Of a stretch of DNA of 64,000 nucleotides, positions 44,446 through 52,737 are shown piece after piece. The DNA lies in contig CADFJN010000008.1 of assembly GCA_902834555.1 (NCBI GenBank), positions 1-64,000 of the forward strand, in the 5' to 3' direction. A program made the position numbers and the translations under genes. The DNA is from Atopobiaceae bacterium (GTDB lineage Bacteria > Actinomycetota > Coriobacteriia > Coriobacteriales > Atopobiaceae). The first letter of the stretch is position 1. Each line of letters starts with the position of its first letter. Below the pieces are notes generated by a model. The model made no database searches and had not been told where the DNA came from. It saw only the letters and a list, made by a program, of their open reading frames with translations.

Positions 44446-45129
44446 ATGCGTGGTGTAGATGCCGAGTTCCTGTCCAAGACGCCCCTCTTTAGGGGCGTGA
44501 CGCCTCAGGAGGTTAACGAGATGCTGGGGTGCCTTGCGGCACGGCCCAAGACGTACGAGAAGGGCGATTTGGTCTGGGTGGAGGGAAGCCCCGTCAAAAG
44601 CGTGGGCATCGTCCTCGAGGGCGGCGTACGTGTGGAGGGCGCGGACGTCTGGGGCAACGCCAGCGTGATGGGAAGCTTCTCGGCTGGCGAGCTTTTTGGA
44701 GAAGCGTTTGCCGCCCTACAGGACGAACCGCTGCTCACCAATGTTGTTGCCACAAAGACTCCCACGCGGGTGCTCTTCGTCGACGTGACCCACATCATGC
44801 ACAGCTGTCCTAGGGCCTGCGCCTACCACGCGCGGGTTGCCGAGAACCTCCTGGCATCCGTTGCGCGCAAGAACGTGCGCCTTACCCGAAGGATTCGTGA
44901 CGCTGCCCCAAAGTCAATCAAGGGCAAACTGCTCGCGTACCTCTCAACACAATCGAAGCTTGCGGGGTCGAGCGAGTTTGACATTCCGTTCACGCGCCAG
45001 CAGCTTGCCGACTACCTGGGAGTTGACAGGTGCGCGCTCTGCACTGTGATCGGCGAGCTTGAGCGAGAAGGCAAGCTCACGGCAAGCCGCCGTCACTTCT
45101 CGCTTCCCGTGGTGGCAGCCAGGCGATAG
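44446..45129 (+). CDS. Crp/Fnr-family regulator with cysteines in the recognition helix
   Basis: 227 residues. A cyclic-nucleotide-binding-like beta roll (about 10-115), a dimer helix and a C-terminal winged helix (TRQQLADYLGVDRCALCTVI, 183-202). The usual SRxxVS-like recognition helix (DRSALS in many relatives) here reads DRCALC, putting Cys196 and Cys199 where Ser is common. Cys121 and Cys125 (HSCPRAC) are also paired. No N-terminal FNR iron-sulfur cysteine set is present. It is divergent from hcp and probably controls it in response to NO or redox state. ATG 44446 follows GGCGGT. Confidence 0.85.
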   Translation: MRGVDAEFLSKTPLFRGVTPQEVNEMLGCLAARPKTYEKGDLVWVEGSPVKSVGIVLEGGVRVEGADVWGNASVMGSFSAGELFGEAFAALQDEPLLTNVVATKTPTRVLFVDVTHIMHSCPRACAYHARVAENLLASVARKNVRLTRRIRDAAPKSIKGKLLAYLSTQSKLAGSSEFDIPFTRQQLADYLGVDRCALCTVIGELEREGKLTASRRHFSLPVVAARR

Positions 45130-45143
45130 CGGGGCCCTCTCCC

Positions 45144-45740
45144 CTATCCGCGCAGCGCCGATGCGACCTCGCTCCTAAGACGCGGCAGCACCTCCGTCTC
45201 GAACCAGGGGTTCCGGCTCATCCAGAGCTGGTTTCTGGGAGAGGGATGCACAAGCGGGAAGAATCGTGGCAGATAGTCGGCATAGTTGCGAACCACGTCG
45301 GTGAGCTTTGCCGACGAGGAGAGCTCGAGGTAGCGGCGGGTGGCGTAGGAGCCCACCAGCACGGTGAGCCGCACCTGGGGCATCATGCCGAGAAGCACGG
45401 GGTGCCACTTCTCCGCAAACCCACGACGAGGCGGAAGGTCGCCGGACTTGCCCTTGCCGGGGTAGTAGAAGTCCATGGGGAGAAGGGCGACGGCGGAGGG
45501 GTCGTAGAACGTGGCGCGGTCGATGCCAAGCCAATCGCGCAGACGGTCGCCGCTCTTGTCGTTCCAGGGGATGCGTGTCTCCTGCGCAACCCTGCCGGGA
45601 GCCTGGCCGATAATCACCAACCGAGAAGTTGCAGACGCCGTGTAGAGGGGGTCAATCCCCTGCTGCGTGAACTCCCCGTTCTTCTCGTCTGTGCGAATCG
45701 CCTGGAAGACGCTATCGAAGTCTGCTTGAGTACCTGTCAT
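45144..45740 (-). CDS. uracil-DNA glycosylase family protein
   Basis: 198 residues. The motifs of the uracil-DNA glycosylase superfamily are GQAPGRVAQ (motif A, a GQDPY equivalent) and HPSPRN (motif B). The middle segment IPWNDKSGDRLRDWLGID matches the UdgX/MUG-like branch that lacks the classical [4Fe-4S] cysteines. It should remove uracil or related bases from DNA, or bind them. ATG 45740 has AGGAGG 8 bases upstream; the frame to 45875 has none. It converges on the Crp-type gene, with only 14 bases between. Confidence 0.82.
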   Translation of the reverse strand: MTGTQADFDSVFQAIRTDEKNGEFTQQGIDPLYTASATSRLVIIGQAPGRVAQETRIPWNDKSGDRLRDWLGIDRATFYDPSAVALLPMDFYYPGKGKSGDLPPRRGFAEKWHPVLLGMMPQVRLTVLVGSYATRRYLELSSSAKLTDVVRNYADYLPRFFPLVHPSPRNQLWMSRNPWFETEVLPRLRSEVASALRG

Positions 45741-45900
45741 GGAAGGGCCTCCTGCCTCAATGTTGCTGGTTCCACTGTGGCACGCGCGGCAAGACGTGTG
45801 TGTTGCAATTGCAACGAATAGAGAAGTGCTGTAGGTGGCGCAGGCCTTTTGACCCCGCTTCCCACCATCACCCATCTTGTTGTATACTTCCCCATGCTCT

Positions 45901-45976
45901 GCGGCGGTAGTTCAATTGGTAGAGCGTCAGCCTTCCAAGCTGATTGTTGCGGGTTCGAGTCCCGTCCGCCGCTCCA
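45901..45976 (+). tRNA. tRNA-Gly (anticodon TCC)
   Basis: A 76-base gene with encoded CCA. Acceptor GCGGCGG pairs with CCGCCGC; anticodon loop CTTCCAA gives TCC. A -10-like TATACT is at 45883-45888 without a clear -35. Confidence 0.97.
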
Positions 45977-45986
45977 TGTAATTGCA

Positions 45987-46019
45987 GCCCAGGGTATTCG
46001 TAACCCTGGGCATTTTTTC
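45987..46019 (+). terminator. tRNA-Gly terminator
   Basis: GCCCAGGGT pairs with ACCCTGGGC, then A and seven T. Confidence 0.92.
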
Positions 46020-46063
46020 TTTCTATAGTAATAGGAATCGTTACTAAAAGAGCTTAGATGTAA

Positions 46064-46110
46064 TAAAAAAGGCCTCCGCGGGAGGTGCTTCCGCACCGTG
46101 CATTGGCCTT
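46064..46110 (-). terminator. terminator of the nuclease-like gene
   Basis: AAGGCC at one end pairs with GGCCTT at the other, with an inner GGTGC/GCACC stem; six U follow on the minus strand. It lies 21 bases beyond the stop. Confidence 0.8.
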
Positions 46111-46130
46111 CATCTTTTTTATACCCAAAG

Positions 46131-46529
46131 TTATGAAGTCAAGTCAATTATCTGACGTGACTTGCTCACAAACAACAGCCTTCGTACCCGTCCAACAAAT
46201 GGTAAAAGGCGCCGCAGCTCATGTTCAACATCTGCATCGCTTGCACCGCGCATGCGACTGGAATCGATAATTACGTTTGGTGATTGAGTGGCAGCACGTC
46301 TCAGCACCCTCTGGAGCGACCGAACATTTCCCGTCTCGGGACATTTCATCTCCCAGAGAACCCCATCCATCTGGATGTCCGGAGTTCGCACCCGATTGCC
46401 GCCTATTCGTCGTACGAACGTAACCGAGCGTCCATCTGCAGCGAGAGCACGAGCCGTCCTTAGCTCATGCGGCCATACATCGCAGTTAGCCGGTATCGTT
46501 ATGTTCCCAGAATTCTTCATGGACAGCAT
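46131..46529 (-). CDS. orphan PD-(D/E)xK nuclease-like protein (CdiA-CT-like)
   Basis: 132 residues from ATG 46529 (or 129 from 46520; no clear ribosome binding site for either). The core PDIQMDGVLWEMKCP fits a PD-(D/E)xK nuclease signature (Asp, Glu-x-Lys), followed by QSPNVIIDSSRM. The pattern resembles the C-terminal tRNA-nuclease domains of CdiA-type toxins found as free-standing genes. No cdiI-like immunity gene and no toxin delivery domain are visible. Its base composition is AT-richer than its neighbours, and it sits just downstream of tRNA-Gly, so horizontal arrival is likely. The family call is tentative. Confidence 0.55.
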   Translation of the reverse strand: MLSMKNSGNITIPANCDVWPHELRTARALAADGRSVTFVRRIGGNRVRTPDIQMDGVLWEMKCPETGNVRSLQRVLRRAATQSPNVIIDSSRMRGASDADVEHELRRLLPFVGRVRRLLFVSKSRQIIDLTS

Positions 46530-46681
46530 TCTACATAGAGAGTAACAACCTGTAGTTCAGCAAGCTGCGGAATCAACCAGAGGACATCCTGGCGTAGACG
46601 TCCATCGCAATCGACCTCCTCATCCAGACTCCGCATCTCATACCCTACAATGATGCAGCAACGCGATTTGGGAGGTATTGG

Positions 46682-47611
46682 ATGAGCACGTCTCCGCTCG
46701 GCCGCACGCTTGTCATTGCAAACCCCGCCGCCAACCGGGGCGAGGGTGCAGAGGGCGCCGCATTTGTGCAGCGGTTCCTTGACTCCTATCGTGGCGCAAC
46801 CACGTCGCACAAGGTCATTCTTACCAAGGCGTCGGGCGACGCGCAGAACCTCGCGCGCGAGGCTCAGGGCTTCGACTCGGTCGTTGCCCTTGGTGGAGAC
46901 GGCGTCATTCACGAGGTTGTGAACGGCCTCATGGAGCGCGATGCAAATGACCGGCCTCAGCTGGGCATCGTTCCCATGGGGTCCGGCAACGACTACGCGC
47001 GGACCCTGGGGATGGCAATCAACGATCCATCTCGTGCCTTGGCTCAGCTTGTCCGTGGCCACGTCACGCCGCTAGAGGTTGGCCGCGTCAATGGCGTGCA
47101 CTTCATGGAGACGCTCTCGTTTGGCATGGACGCGGCAATCGCGCTTGACACCGTAAAACGCCGCCAGGAAGAGACGACCTCTCAGCACGGCGAGGGGCTC
47201 TTCATTACGTCTGGCATTCGCATCTTCTCCGAGGGTTCTAATGGCTGGTCATGCAGGGCACGCTTTGACGAGAGGCCCGAGGTAACGCTACCAACCGTGA
47301 TCTTTGCGGTGCAGGTTGGTCCCACCTATGGCGGCGGCTTTACCATTTGCCCCGACGCCGATCCATCCGACGGCCTTCTCGACGTGTGCTACAACGTCAA
47401 GATTCCTAGCCGCCCATGGCTGCTCTCGCTTCTCGGCCTTGCGAGGTTTGGCCGTCACACGGGCTCGAGCTGCGTGAACCTGCTTAAGTTCACCCATGCA
47501 ACCATGGACTTCGAGACGCAGCCTCCCTGCCAGGTCGACGGCGAGGAGCTCTGCGGAACGCACTTCGAGGTAGACGTGATACCCAAGGCGCTCCGCGTCA
47601 TCGTGCCGTAG
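46682..47611 (+). CDS. diacylglycerol kinase family lipid kinase
   Basis: 309 residues. GGDGVIHEVVNGL is the catalytic-loop motif and PMGSGNDYARTL the second conserved block, as in YegS/DgkB/BmrU kinases. The C-terminal beta-sandwich ends with CQVDGEE. It phosphorylates a lipid such as diacylglycerol with ATP and acts at the membrane face, although it has no membrane helix itself. ATG 46682 follows GGGAGGT. The gene is monocistronic; a family A palindrome follows 6 bases after the stop. Confidence 0.88.
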   Translation: MSTSPLGRTLVIANPAANRGEGAEGAAFVQRFLDSYRGATTSHKVILTKASGDAQNLAREAQGFDSVVALGGDGVIHEVVNGLMERDANDRPQLGIVPMGSGNDYARTLGMAINDPSRALAQLVRGHVTPLEVGRVNGVHFMETLSFGMDAAIALDTVKRRQEETTSQHGEGLFITSGIRIFSEGSNGWSCRARFDERPEVTLPTVIFAVQVGPTYGGGFTICPDADPSDGLLDVCYNVKIPSRPWLLSLLGLARFGRHTGSSCVNLLKFTHATMDFETQPPCQVDGEELCGTHFEVDVIPKALRVIVP

Positions 47612-47615
47612 CGCA

Positions 47616-47646
47616 ATGAGACAAAGGGACAGTCCCTTTGTCTCAT
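47616..47646. repeat. palindromic repeat family A, copy 4
   Basis: ATGAGACAAAGGGAC, A, GTCCCTTTGTCTCAT: perfect 15 bp arms. It lies between the lipid kinase stop and a shared GGGCCCCG hairpin. Confidence 0.92.
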
Positions 47647-47680
47647 AAAAGGGCCCCGACGATGGTGCCGGGGCCCTTGG
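47647..47680. terminator. bidirectional terminator between the lipid kinase and ptsI
   Basis: AAAAGGGCCCCG pairs with CGGGGCCCTT. On the minus strand TTTTATG follows, on the plus strand GGTTTC, so it suits ptsI best but may serve both. Confidence 0.75.
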
Positions 47681-47713
47681 TTTCTAGCTTTTTCGCTGAG
47701 GCGCTGCGCTCTC

Positions 47714-49417
47714 CTACCTTGCGGCCGCCTGGAGCATGGCCTTGACCTCGGTTGCGGTCTTGAGAGCCATGACCTTCTCGGCCAGGGCGTCGGCCTCCTC
47801 CTTGGTCCAGAGGGAGAGGATCCTCCTCGTGCGCAGGATGGAGGGAGCGGAGACGGAGTACTCGTCCAGGCCAAAGGACATGAGAATGGGGATAAGCAGC
47901 GGGTCTGCCGCAGCCTCACCGCACATACCAACCATGATGCCAGCCTTGTTGCCCTCGCCGATGATGCGCTTGAGCGAGCGCAGGACCGCCGGCTGGTACA
48001 CCTGGTAGAGATAACCAACGCGATCGTTGCCGCGGTCGGCGCACATGGTGTAGCCGATAAGGTCGTTGGTGCCAATGGAGAAGAAGTCGCACTCAGCAGC
48101 GAGGTCATCGGCGATGAGCGAAGCGGCCGGCGTCTCAATCATGGTGCCAACCTCGATGTTCTTGTTGTACGCAATACCGCGCTCGTCGAGGTCGTGCTTG
48201 CACTCCTCGATGAGGGCCTTTGCCTGGCGCACCTCGTCGATGGTGGTAACCAGCGGCAGCATGATCTTGATGTCACCAAAGGCAGAGGCACGCAGCAGGG
48301 CGGTGAGCTGGACCTTGTACTGGTCAGGGTTGTTCAGGCAGTAGCGCACGGCTCGGAAGCCCATGAAGGGGTTCTCTTCCTTCTGCAGGTGCAGGTAAGG
48401 AATCTCCTTGTCGCCGCCCACATCCAGCGTACGGATGATGACCGGCTTGTCCTTCATGCGAAGGGCAACCTTCTGGTACGCGGCAAACTGCTCGTCCTCG
48501 CTGGGGAGCTCCTTGGCGTCCATGAACAGGAACTCGGAACGGAAGAGGCCAACGCCCTCGGCGTCGTGCTCGAGAGCCGCGTTGGCATCATCGGGGTTAC
48601 CAATGTTGGCAACCAGCAGCTTCTTGTCGCCGTCACCGGTCACGGTCTCCTTGCCGCGGTACGCCTCGAGGGCGGCCTTCTCCTCGGCGAACGCCTTGGC
48701 CTTGGCACGATAGTGCTCGAGGTCGTGATCGGAAGGCTGGGAGATGACCTTGCCGTTGGTGCCGTCGACAACAACCATGTCGCCGGTCTTGATGTTGACC
48801 GTGGCGTCCGCAACGGAGAGAACCGCGGGGATCTCGAGCGCGCGGGCGATGATGGCGGAGTGAGACGTGCGGCCACCGGTCTCGGTGACGATGCCCGCGA
48901 CGTTCTCCTTGTCGATGTCGGCGGTCATGGACGGCGTGAGCTCGTGCACCACGACGATGGAGTTCTCGGGCAGCGTGGAGAGGTCGACGACCTCCTTGCC
49001 CAGAAGGTCGGCGAGAAGACCGGTCTTGACGTCCGCAACGTCGACGGCGCGCTCGCGGAAGAGCTCGTCATCCATGTTGGCGTACATGGTGTAGAAGGTG
49101 CCGTAGGCCTCGCTCACAGCCTGCTCGGCGCACATGCCAGAGTCAATGGAGCCCGTGACCATCTCGCGGATGCCCTCGTCCTCGGCAAACTCGATGTGGG
49201 CGCCCATGATGGCGGCGGCATCCTCGCCCACCGTCTGCTTCATGCGCTCAATCTGCGCATTGGTCTGCTCTACGAACTTCTCGACGGCAGCGGCGTAGCG
49301 GGCCTTCTCGGCCTCCGGATCCTCCGGCGCATGCGGCGTGAACGAGAGGTCAGGCTCGACGGCTACACGGGCCACGCCAATGCCGATGCCATCAGATGCG
49401 TTTACTCCCTCATACAT
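47714..49417 (-). CDS. ptsI: phosphoenolpyruvate-protein phosphotransferase (PTS enzyme I)
   Basis: 567 residues. Active-site His186 is in GGRTSHSAIIAR. The C-terminal PEP-binding barrel has VGMCGEAAADP with its catalytic Cys. Enzyme I moves phosphate from PEP to HPr and so drives all PTS sugar uptake. ATG 49417 follows GAGGGGG. It is downstream of fruK on the same strand after a 95-base gap that contains AGCGCCCC/GGGGCGCT (49468-49487) and GGCCG/CGGCC hairpins. No ptsH or PTS permease gene is in view. Confidence 0.95.
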   Translation of the reverse strand: MYEGVNASDGIGIGVARVAVEPDLSFTPHAPEDPEAEKARYAAAVEKFVEQTNAQIERMKQTVGEDAAAIMGAHIEFAEDEGIREMVTGSIDSGMCAEQAVSEAYGTFYTMYANMDDELFRERAVDVADVKTGLLADLLGKEVVDLSTLPENSIVVVHELTPSMTADIDKENVAGIVTETGGRTSHSAIIARALEIPAVLSVADATVNIKTGDMVVVDGTNGKVISQPSDHDLEHYRAKAKAFAEEKAALEAYRGKETVTGDGDKKLLVANIGNPDDANAALEHDAEGVGLFRSEFLFMDAKELPSEDEQFAAYQKVALRMKDKPVIIRTLDVGGDKEIPYLHLQKEENPFMGFRAVRYCLNNPDQYKVQLTALLRASAFGDIKIMLPLVTTIDEVRQAKALIEECKHDLDERGIAYNKNIEVGTMIETPAASLIADDLAAECDFFSIGTNDLIGYTMCADRGNDRVGYLYQVYQPAVLRSLKRIIGEGNKAGIMVGMCGEAAADPLLIPILMSFGLDEYSVSAPSILRTRRILSLWTKEEADALAEKVMALKTATEVKAMLQAAAR

Positions 49418-49512
49418 TGCAATCCCCCTCATAACCGGCCGCTGTGCGGCCACCTCCCAGAATGCCAAGCGCCCCGGATGGGGCGCTAAAGAGCCAAACA
49501 CAGTTTAACGCG

Positions 49513-50550
49513 TTACTCGCCCTCGGGGGACTGCTTCTCCCCATCGTTTCCCTCGGCGGCAAGAGCCTGAGCCTCAGCGCGTGCCTTTTCGTTTTTGATA
49601 TCGTCCGCGATACTTGCCGGCATCTCGCGACCCATCTTCTTGTAGAGGGCAGTAACCACGCGGTCGATGGTCGAGCGCTTGGCGATGCCCTTGCTGGCAG
49701 CGGTTGCCGTACCGCAGGCGGAAGCGTAGATGAGAGCGTTCTCGTAATCCATGCCGCGAGTGACCTTGGCGAGGAAGCCAGCGACCATGGAGTCGCCGGC
49801 GCCCGTTGCATTCACAAGGCGCACGCGTGCCGTGGGCACCATGTGCTCGGTGCCGTACTCGTCGAGAAGGAGCGAGCCGTTGCCGCCGCAGGAGACAAGA
49901 ACGTTGCGGGCGCCGCCCTCCTGGAGCTTCTTGGCGTACGGGAGGCAGTCCTCGGGCGTCTCGGGCATGGGATCAGCCTTGAAGATGCGGCCGACCTCGT
50001 GGTTGTTGGGCTTGATGAGGAAGGGATGCGCCTTGATTGACTCCATGAGGAGCTGGCCGGGGGCATCGACCACAAACTGGATGCCACGGCCGGCAAGGCG
50101 GGCCATGATCTGGTTGTACATGTCCTCGGGCAGGGAGTTGGGGATGGAGCCCGTAAGGACGAGGGTGTCACCGGACTGCAGGACGTCCATGCGGTCGAGA
50201 AGCTCGTCGACCTTCTTCTGCGGAATCTTGGGCCCCATGCCGTTGACCATGGTCATGACGATGCCGTTGAGCTTGACGTTGATGCGCGTGTAGCCGCGAT
50301 CCAGCTTCACAAAGTTGCTAGCAATACCAGCATCCTGAAGCTCGTTGATGAGGTACTCGCCAGTGAAGCCCGCGACGATGCCCATGGCCACATTGACTAC
50401 GTCAAGCTCGTTGAGAAGCGTGGAGATGTTAATGCCGTTGCCACCGCAGTAGAGCTCCTCGCTTGAGGAACGGTTGGTGTAGCCCATATCCAGCGTGAGG
50501 GGGTGCATAACGTAGTCAAGCGCGGGGTTCAGGGTCATGGTGTAAATCAA
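49513..50550 (-). CDS. fruK: 1-phosphofructokinase family hexose kinase
   Basis: 345 residues of the PfkB family. It begins LIYTMTLNPALDYVM, the FruK/LacC signature, so a TTG at 50550 is the true start, with GGAAGGAG six bases upstream; the longer frame to 50631 is not supported. ATP/substrate motifs are GGNGINIS (usually GGKGxN; the Lys is Asn here) and TGAGDSMVAGF with the catalytic Asp. FruK phosphorylates fructose 1-phosphate; LacC acts on tagatose 6-phosphate. The ptsI neighbour favours fructose, but the galactose genes 30 kb away leave tagatose possible. The Ala/Glu-rich C-terminal ~30 residues extend beyond the family. Confidence 0.85.
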   Translation of the reverse strand: MIYTMTLNPALDYVMHPLTLDMGYTNRSSSEELYCGGNGINISTLLNELDVVNVAMGIVAGFTGEYLINELQDAGIASNFVKLDRGYTRINVKLNGIVMTMVNGMGPKIPQKKVDELLDRMDVLQSGDTLVLTGSIPNSLPEDMYNQIMARLAGRGIQFVVDAPGQLLMESIKAHPFLIKPNNHEVGRIFKADPMPETPEDCLPYAKKLQEGGARNVLVSCGGNGSLLLDEYGTEHMVPTARVRLVNATGAGDSMVAGFLAKVTRGMDYENALIYASACGTATAASKGIAKRSTIDRVVTALYKKMGREMPASIADDIKNEKARAEAQALAAEGNDGEKQSPEGE

Positions 50551-50799
50551 CGCAAGCTCCTTCCAGCGGGTTACCTCGGCAAGGTACAGTATGCCGCAAT
50601 TGGGCAACAGGGGAGATGGAATCGTTCTCACCCCGCAAACCCCACGCAGCGCCTGCGCCGGCGTAATTTAACACCAAGTGTACCGTATCGAAACCTCGCA
50701 CCCACCTACAAAACGCGGTCATGACCAACGGCTTTCAAAAGTGTGTGGGCAAGAGCCAATCGAAAGAGAGAAGAAGCGGGCTGGGCGATTCGCGCCACG

Positions 50800-50830
50800 A
50801 AAAAAGCCCAGGGCGACATATGCCCTGGGC
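50800..50830 (-). terminator. terminator of tRNA-His-tRNA-Lys unit
   Basis: GCCCAGGGC pairs with GCCCTGGGC, then six U on the minus strand. Confidence 0.92.
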
Positions 50831-50840
50831 TGCGGATTCG

Positions 50841-50916
50841 TGGTGGGTCGTGAGGGGGTCGAACCCTCGACCTTGGGATTAAGAGTCCCCTGCTCTACCA
50901 ACTGAGCTAACGACCC
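50841..50916 (-). tRNA. tRNA-Lys (anticodon CTT)
   Basis: A 76-base gene with encoded CCA. Acceptor GGGTCGT pairs with ACGACCC; loop CTCTTAA gives CTT. It lies 16 bases after tRNA-His in one unit. Confidence 0.97.
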
Positions 50917-50932
50917 ATATTCAGCTTTCAGA

Positions 50933-51009
50933 TGGGGTGGGTGAAGGGGTTCGAACCCTCGACCTACGGAGCCACGGTCCGTCGCTCTTCCAACTGAGCT
51001 ACACCCACC
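50933..51009 (-). tRNA. tRNA-His (anticodon GTG)
   Basis: A 77-base gene with encoded CCA and the extra G-1 opposite C73 that marks tRNA-His. Acceptor GTGGGTG region and anticodon loop CCGTGGC (GTG) are clear. First gene of the two-tRNA unit. Confidence 0.97.
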
Positions 51010-51038
51010 ATTTGGCCCACCTCGTGAAGCGCTCGTTT

Positions 51039-51066
51039 ATTATGACAAAGAATCAGACAGATGCAA
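51039..51066 (-). promoter_or_regulatory. promoter of tRNA-His-tRNA-Lys
   Basis: On the minus strand TTGCAT (51061-51066) and CATAAT (51039-51044) are 16 bases apart. The remainder up to glnQ (51067-51186) shows no gene. Confidence 0.65.
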
Positions 51067-51186
51067 GCACTTTCTTGAAGAACTTTTTCGAGAACCACAT
51101 TCCAATGACGCCAGATTCGCAAAATACCAGGTCACATGCATGACGCCTCGACACAGGACCTACAAAATGAGATTCCGGGCCTGTTT

Positions 51187-52029
51187 CTAGTCCTCGGCCG
51201 TGGCCAGAAACTCCCGCACGCGGGCGTCTGTGGGGTTGTCCATGACCTCATCGGCAGGACCCTCCTCCACAATCCGCCCGTCGAGGAGAAACGCCACACG
51301 GTCAGAGACGTCACGGGCGAATCCCATCTCGTGGGTCACGATGCCGATGGCCATGCCGTCAGCGGCTAGTTCGCGGATGATGCGCCGCATGTCTGCCGTG
51401 AGCCTGGGGTCAAGCGCCGAGGTTGCCTCGTCGAAATAGAGCACCTTGGGGTGCATGGCAAGCGCACGCGCGATGGCCACGCGCTGCTGCTGGCCGCCTG
51501 AGAGCTGGTTGGGAACCTTCTCGGCATGCTCCGCAAGACCCAAGCGCTCAAGGATCTGCTTGGCCTCTGCCTTGACCTTGTCGGGGTCTCTCCCCTGCAC
51601 CGCTATGGGGGCGTCGCAGACGTTGCGCATAACGGTGAAGTGTGGGAAGAGGTTGTAGTTCTGGAACACGATGCCAAACTGCATGCGGGCCTTGGCACTT
51701 GCCTCCTTGGAGTAGCTGGCCCTGCCGTTCTCGTCCTGCTCGGTCACGCGAAGGCTGCCGTAGTAGAGCTCGCCCGCATCAAAGGTGTCAAGCAGCGTGA
51801 GGCAGCGCAGAAGCGTGGACTTGCCGGCGCCGGAGGGGCCAATGACCGAGACGACCTCCCCTCGCGCAATAGAGAGCGACACGTCGTGGAGCACCTCTCG
51901 GCCAGAGAAGGACTTGCGCGCGCCCTTCACGTAGACGGCGGGCAGGCCCAGAATCTGCGAGACGGAGGCGTCTGGCACGGGAATCTGGTGACGAGACGCG
52001 CGGGCGTCGTGCTTCTCGGCGTTAGTCAT
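51187..52029 (-). CDS. polar amino-acid ABC transporter ATPase
   Basis: 280 residues. Walker A GPSGAGKST, signature LSGGQQQRVAIARAL and Walker B KVLYFDEATSALDP are intact, with the switch His in VTHEMGF. It resembles GlnQ/HisP. The first ~30 residues are an extra polar tail. It overlaps the permease gene by 8 bases and completes a binding protein-permease-ATPase operon; the ATPase gene is last. Confidence 0.92.
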   Translation of the reverse strand: MTNAEKHDARASRHQIPVPDASVSQILGLPAVYVKGARKSFSGREVLHDVSLSIARGEVVSVIGPSGAGKSTLLRCLTLLDTFDAGELYYGSLRVTEQDENGRASYSKEASAKARMQFGIVFQNYNLFPHFTVMRNVCDAPIAVQGRDPDKVKAEAKQILERLGLAEHAEKVPNQLSGGQQQRVAIARALAMHPKVLYFDEATSALDPRLTADMRRIIRELAADGMAIGIVTHEMGFARDVSDRVAFLLDGRIVEEGPADEVMDNPTDARVREFLATAED

Positions 52030-52675
52030 GGTAGTAGTCCAGCTTCTTCTCGATGCGCCTCATGATGTACTCGATGATGAGGCAGGTAACCCAGTAGATA
52101 AGCGCGGCCACGGCGAAGGCAGCCATGGTGCGCTGGCTCGTGACGATAGCGCGCGCCTGCGTGAACATCTCGAGAACGCCCAGCGAGAAGGCCAGCGAGG
52201 TGTCCTTGACGAGCGTGACCACCTCGTTGCCCATGGCGGGGAGCACGCGCTTGACCACCTGCGGCAGCACGATGCGCTGGAAGGTCTGGCGGCTGGAGTA
52301 GCCAAGGACCTCGGCGGCCTCGTACTGGCCACGCGGGATGGACTGGATGCCCGAGCGGTAGATCTCGGCGAAGTACGCCGCGTAGTTGATCACAAACGAT
52401 ATGAGCACCGCAATCATGGGGAAGTCCGCCCCGGTCTTGAGGCCAAACACGTAGTACGGCATGAAGGAGACGGCAAACATCTGAAGCATCAGGGGCGTGC
52501 CGCGCAGCACCGAAATGAAGAGCTGCATGAGCAGTGAGAGCGGCTTGAACTTGGAGAGCCGTCCCAGCGCCACCAGCATGCCCAGGGGGATAGACCCCAC
52601 GAGCGTCACCGCAAAAATGATCATCGATATGCGATACCCCGAGAGGAGCATCCCCATCATCGTTCCAAAGTCCAC
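52022..52675 (-). CDS. polar amino-acid ABC transporter permease
   Basis: 217 residues with about five membrane helices. The EAA loop reads EAAEVLGYSSRQTFQRIVLPQ, as in GlnP/HisM-type permeases. GTG 52675 has GGGAG 9 bases upstream; the longer frame to 52756 overlaps the binding-protein end and looks non-coding. Substrate is a polar amino acid (glutamine, cystine, histidine or similar). Confidence 0.9.
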   Translation of the reverse strand: MDFGTMMGMLLSGYRISMIIFAVTLVGSIPLGMLVALGRLSKFKPLSLLMQLFISVLRGTPLMLQMFAVSFMPYYVFGLKTGADFPMIAVLISFVINYAAYFAEIYRSGIQSIPRGQYEAAEVLGYSSRQTFQRIVLPQVVKRVLPAMGNEVVTLVKDTSLAFSLGVLEMFTQARAIVTSQRTMAAFAVAALIYWVTCLIIEYIMRRIEKKLDYYHD

Positions 52676-52737
52676 CTTACCAGCTCCCTTGTCGCACCGT
52701 TGCGTGCGCTGTTGTTGTCGTGATTGCGCAGTTGCGC

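Noticed and set aside
47616..47680. Family A palindrome as the sole terminator of the lipid kinase gene
   Set aside because: A separate GGGCCCCG hairpin follows immediately and is the better terminator; another copy of the palindrome sits between divergent genes.
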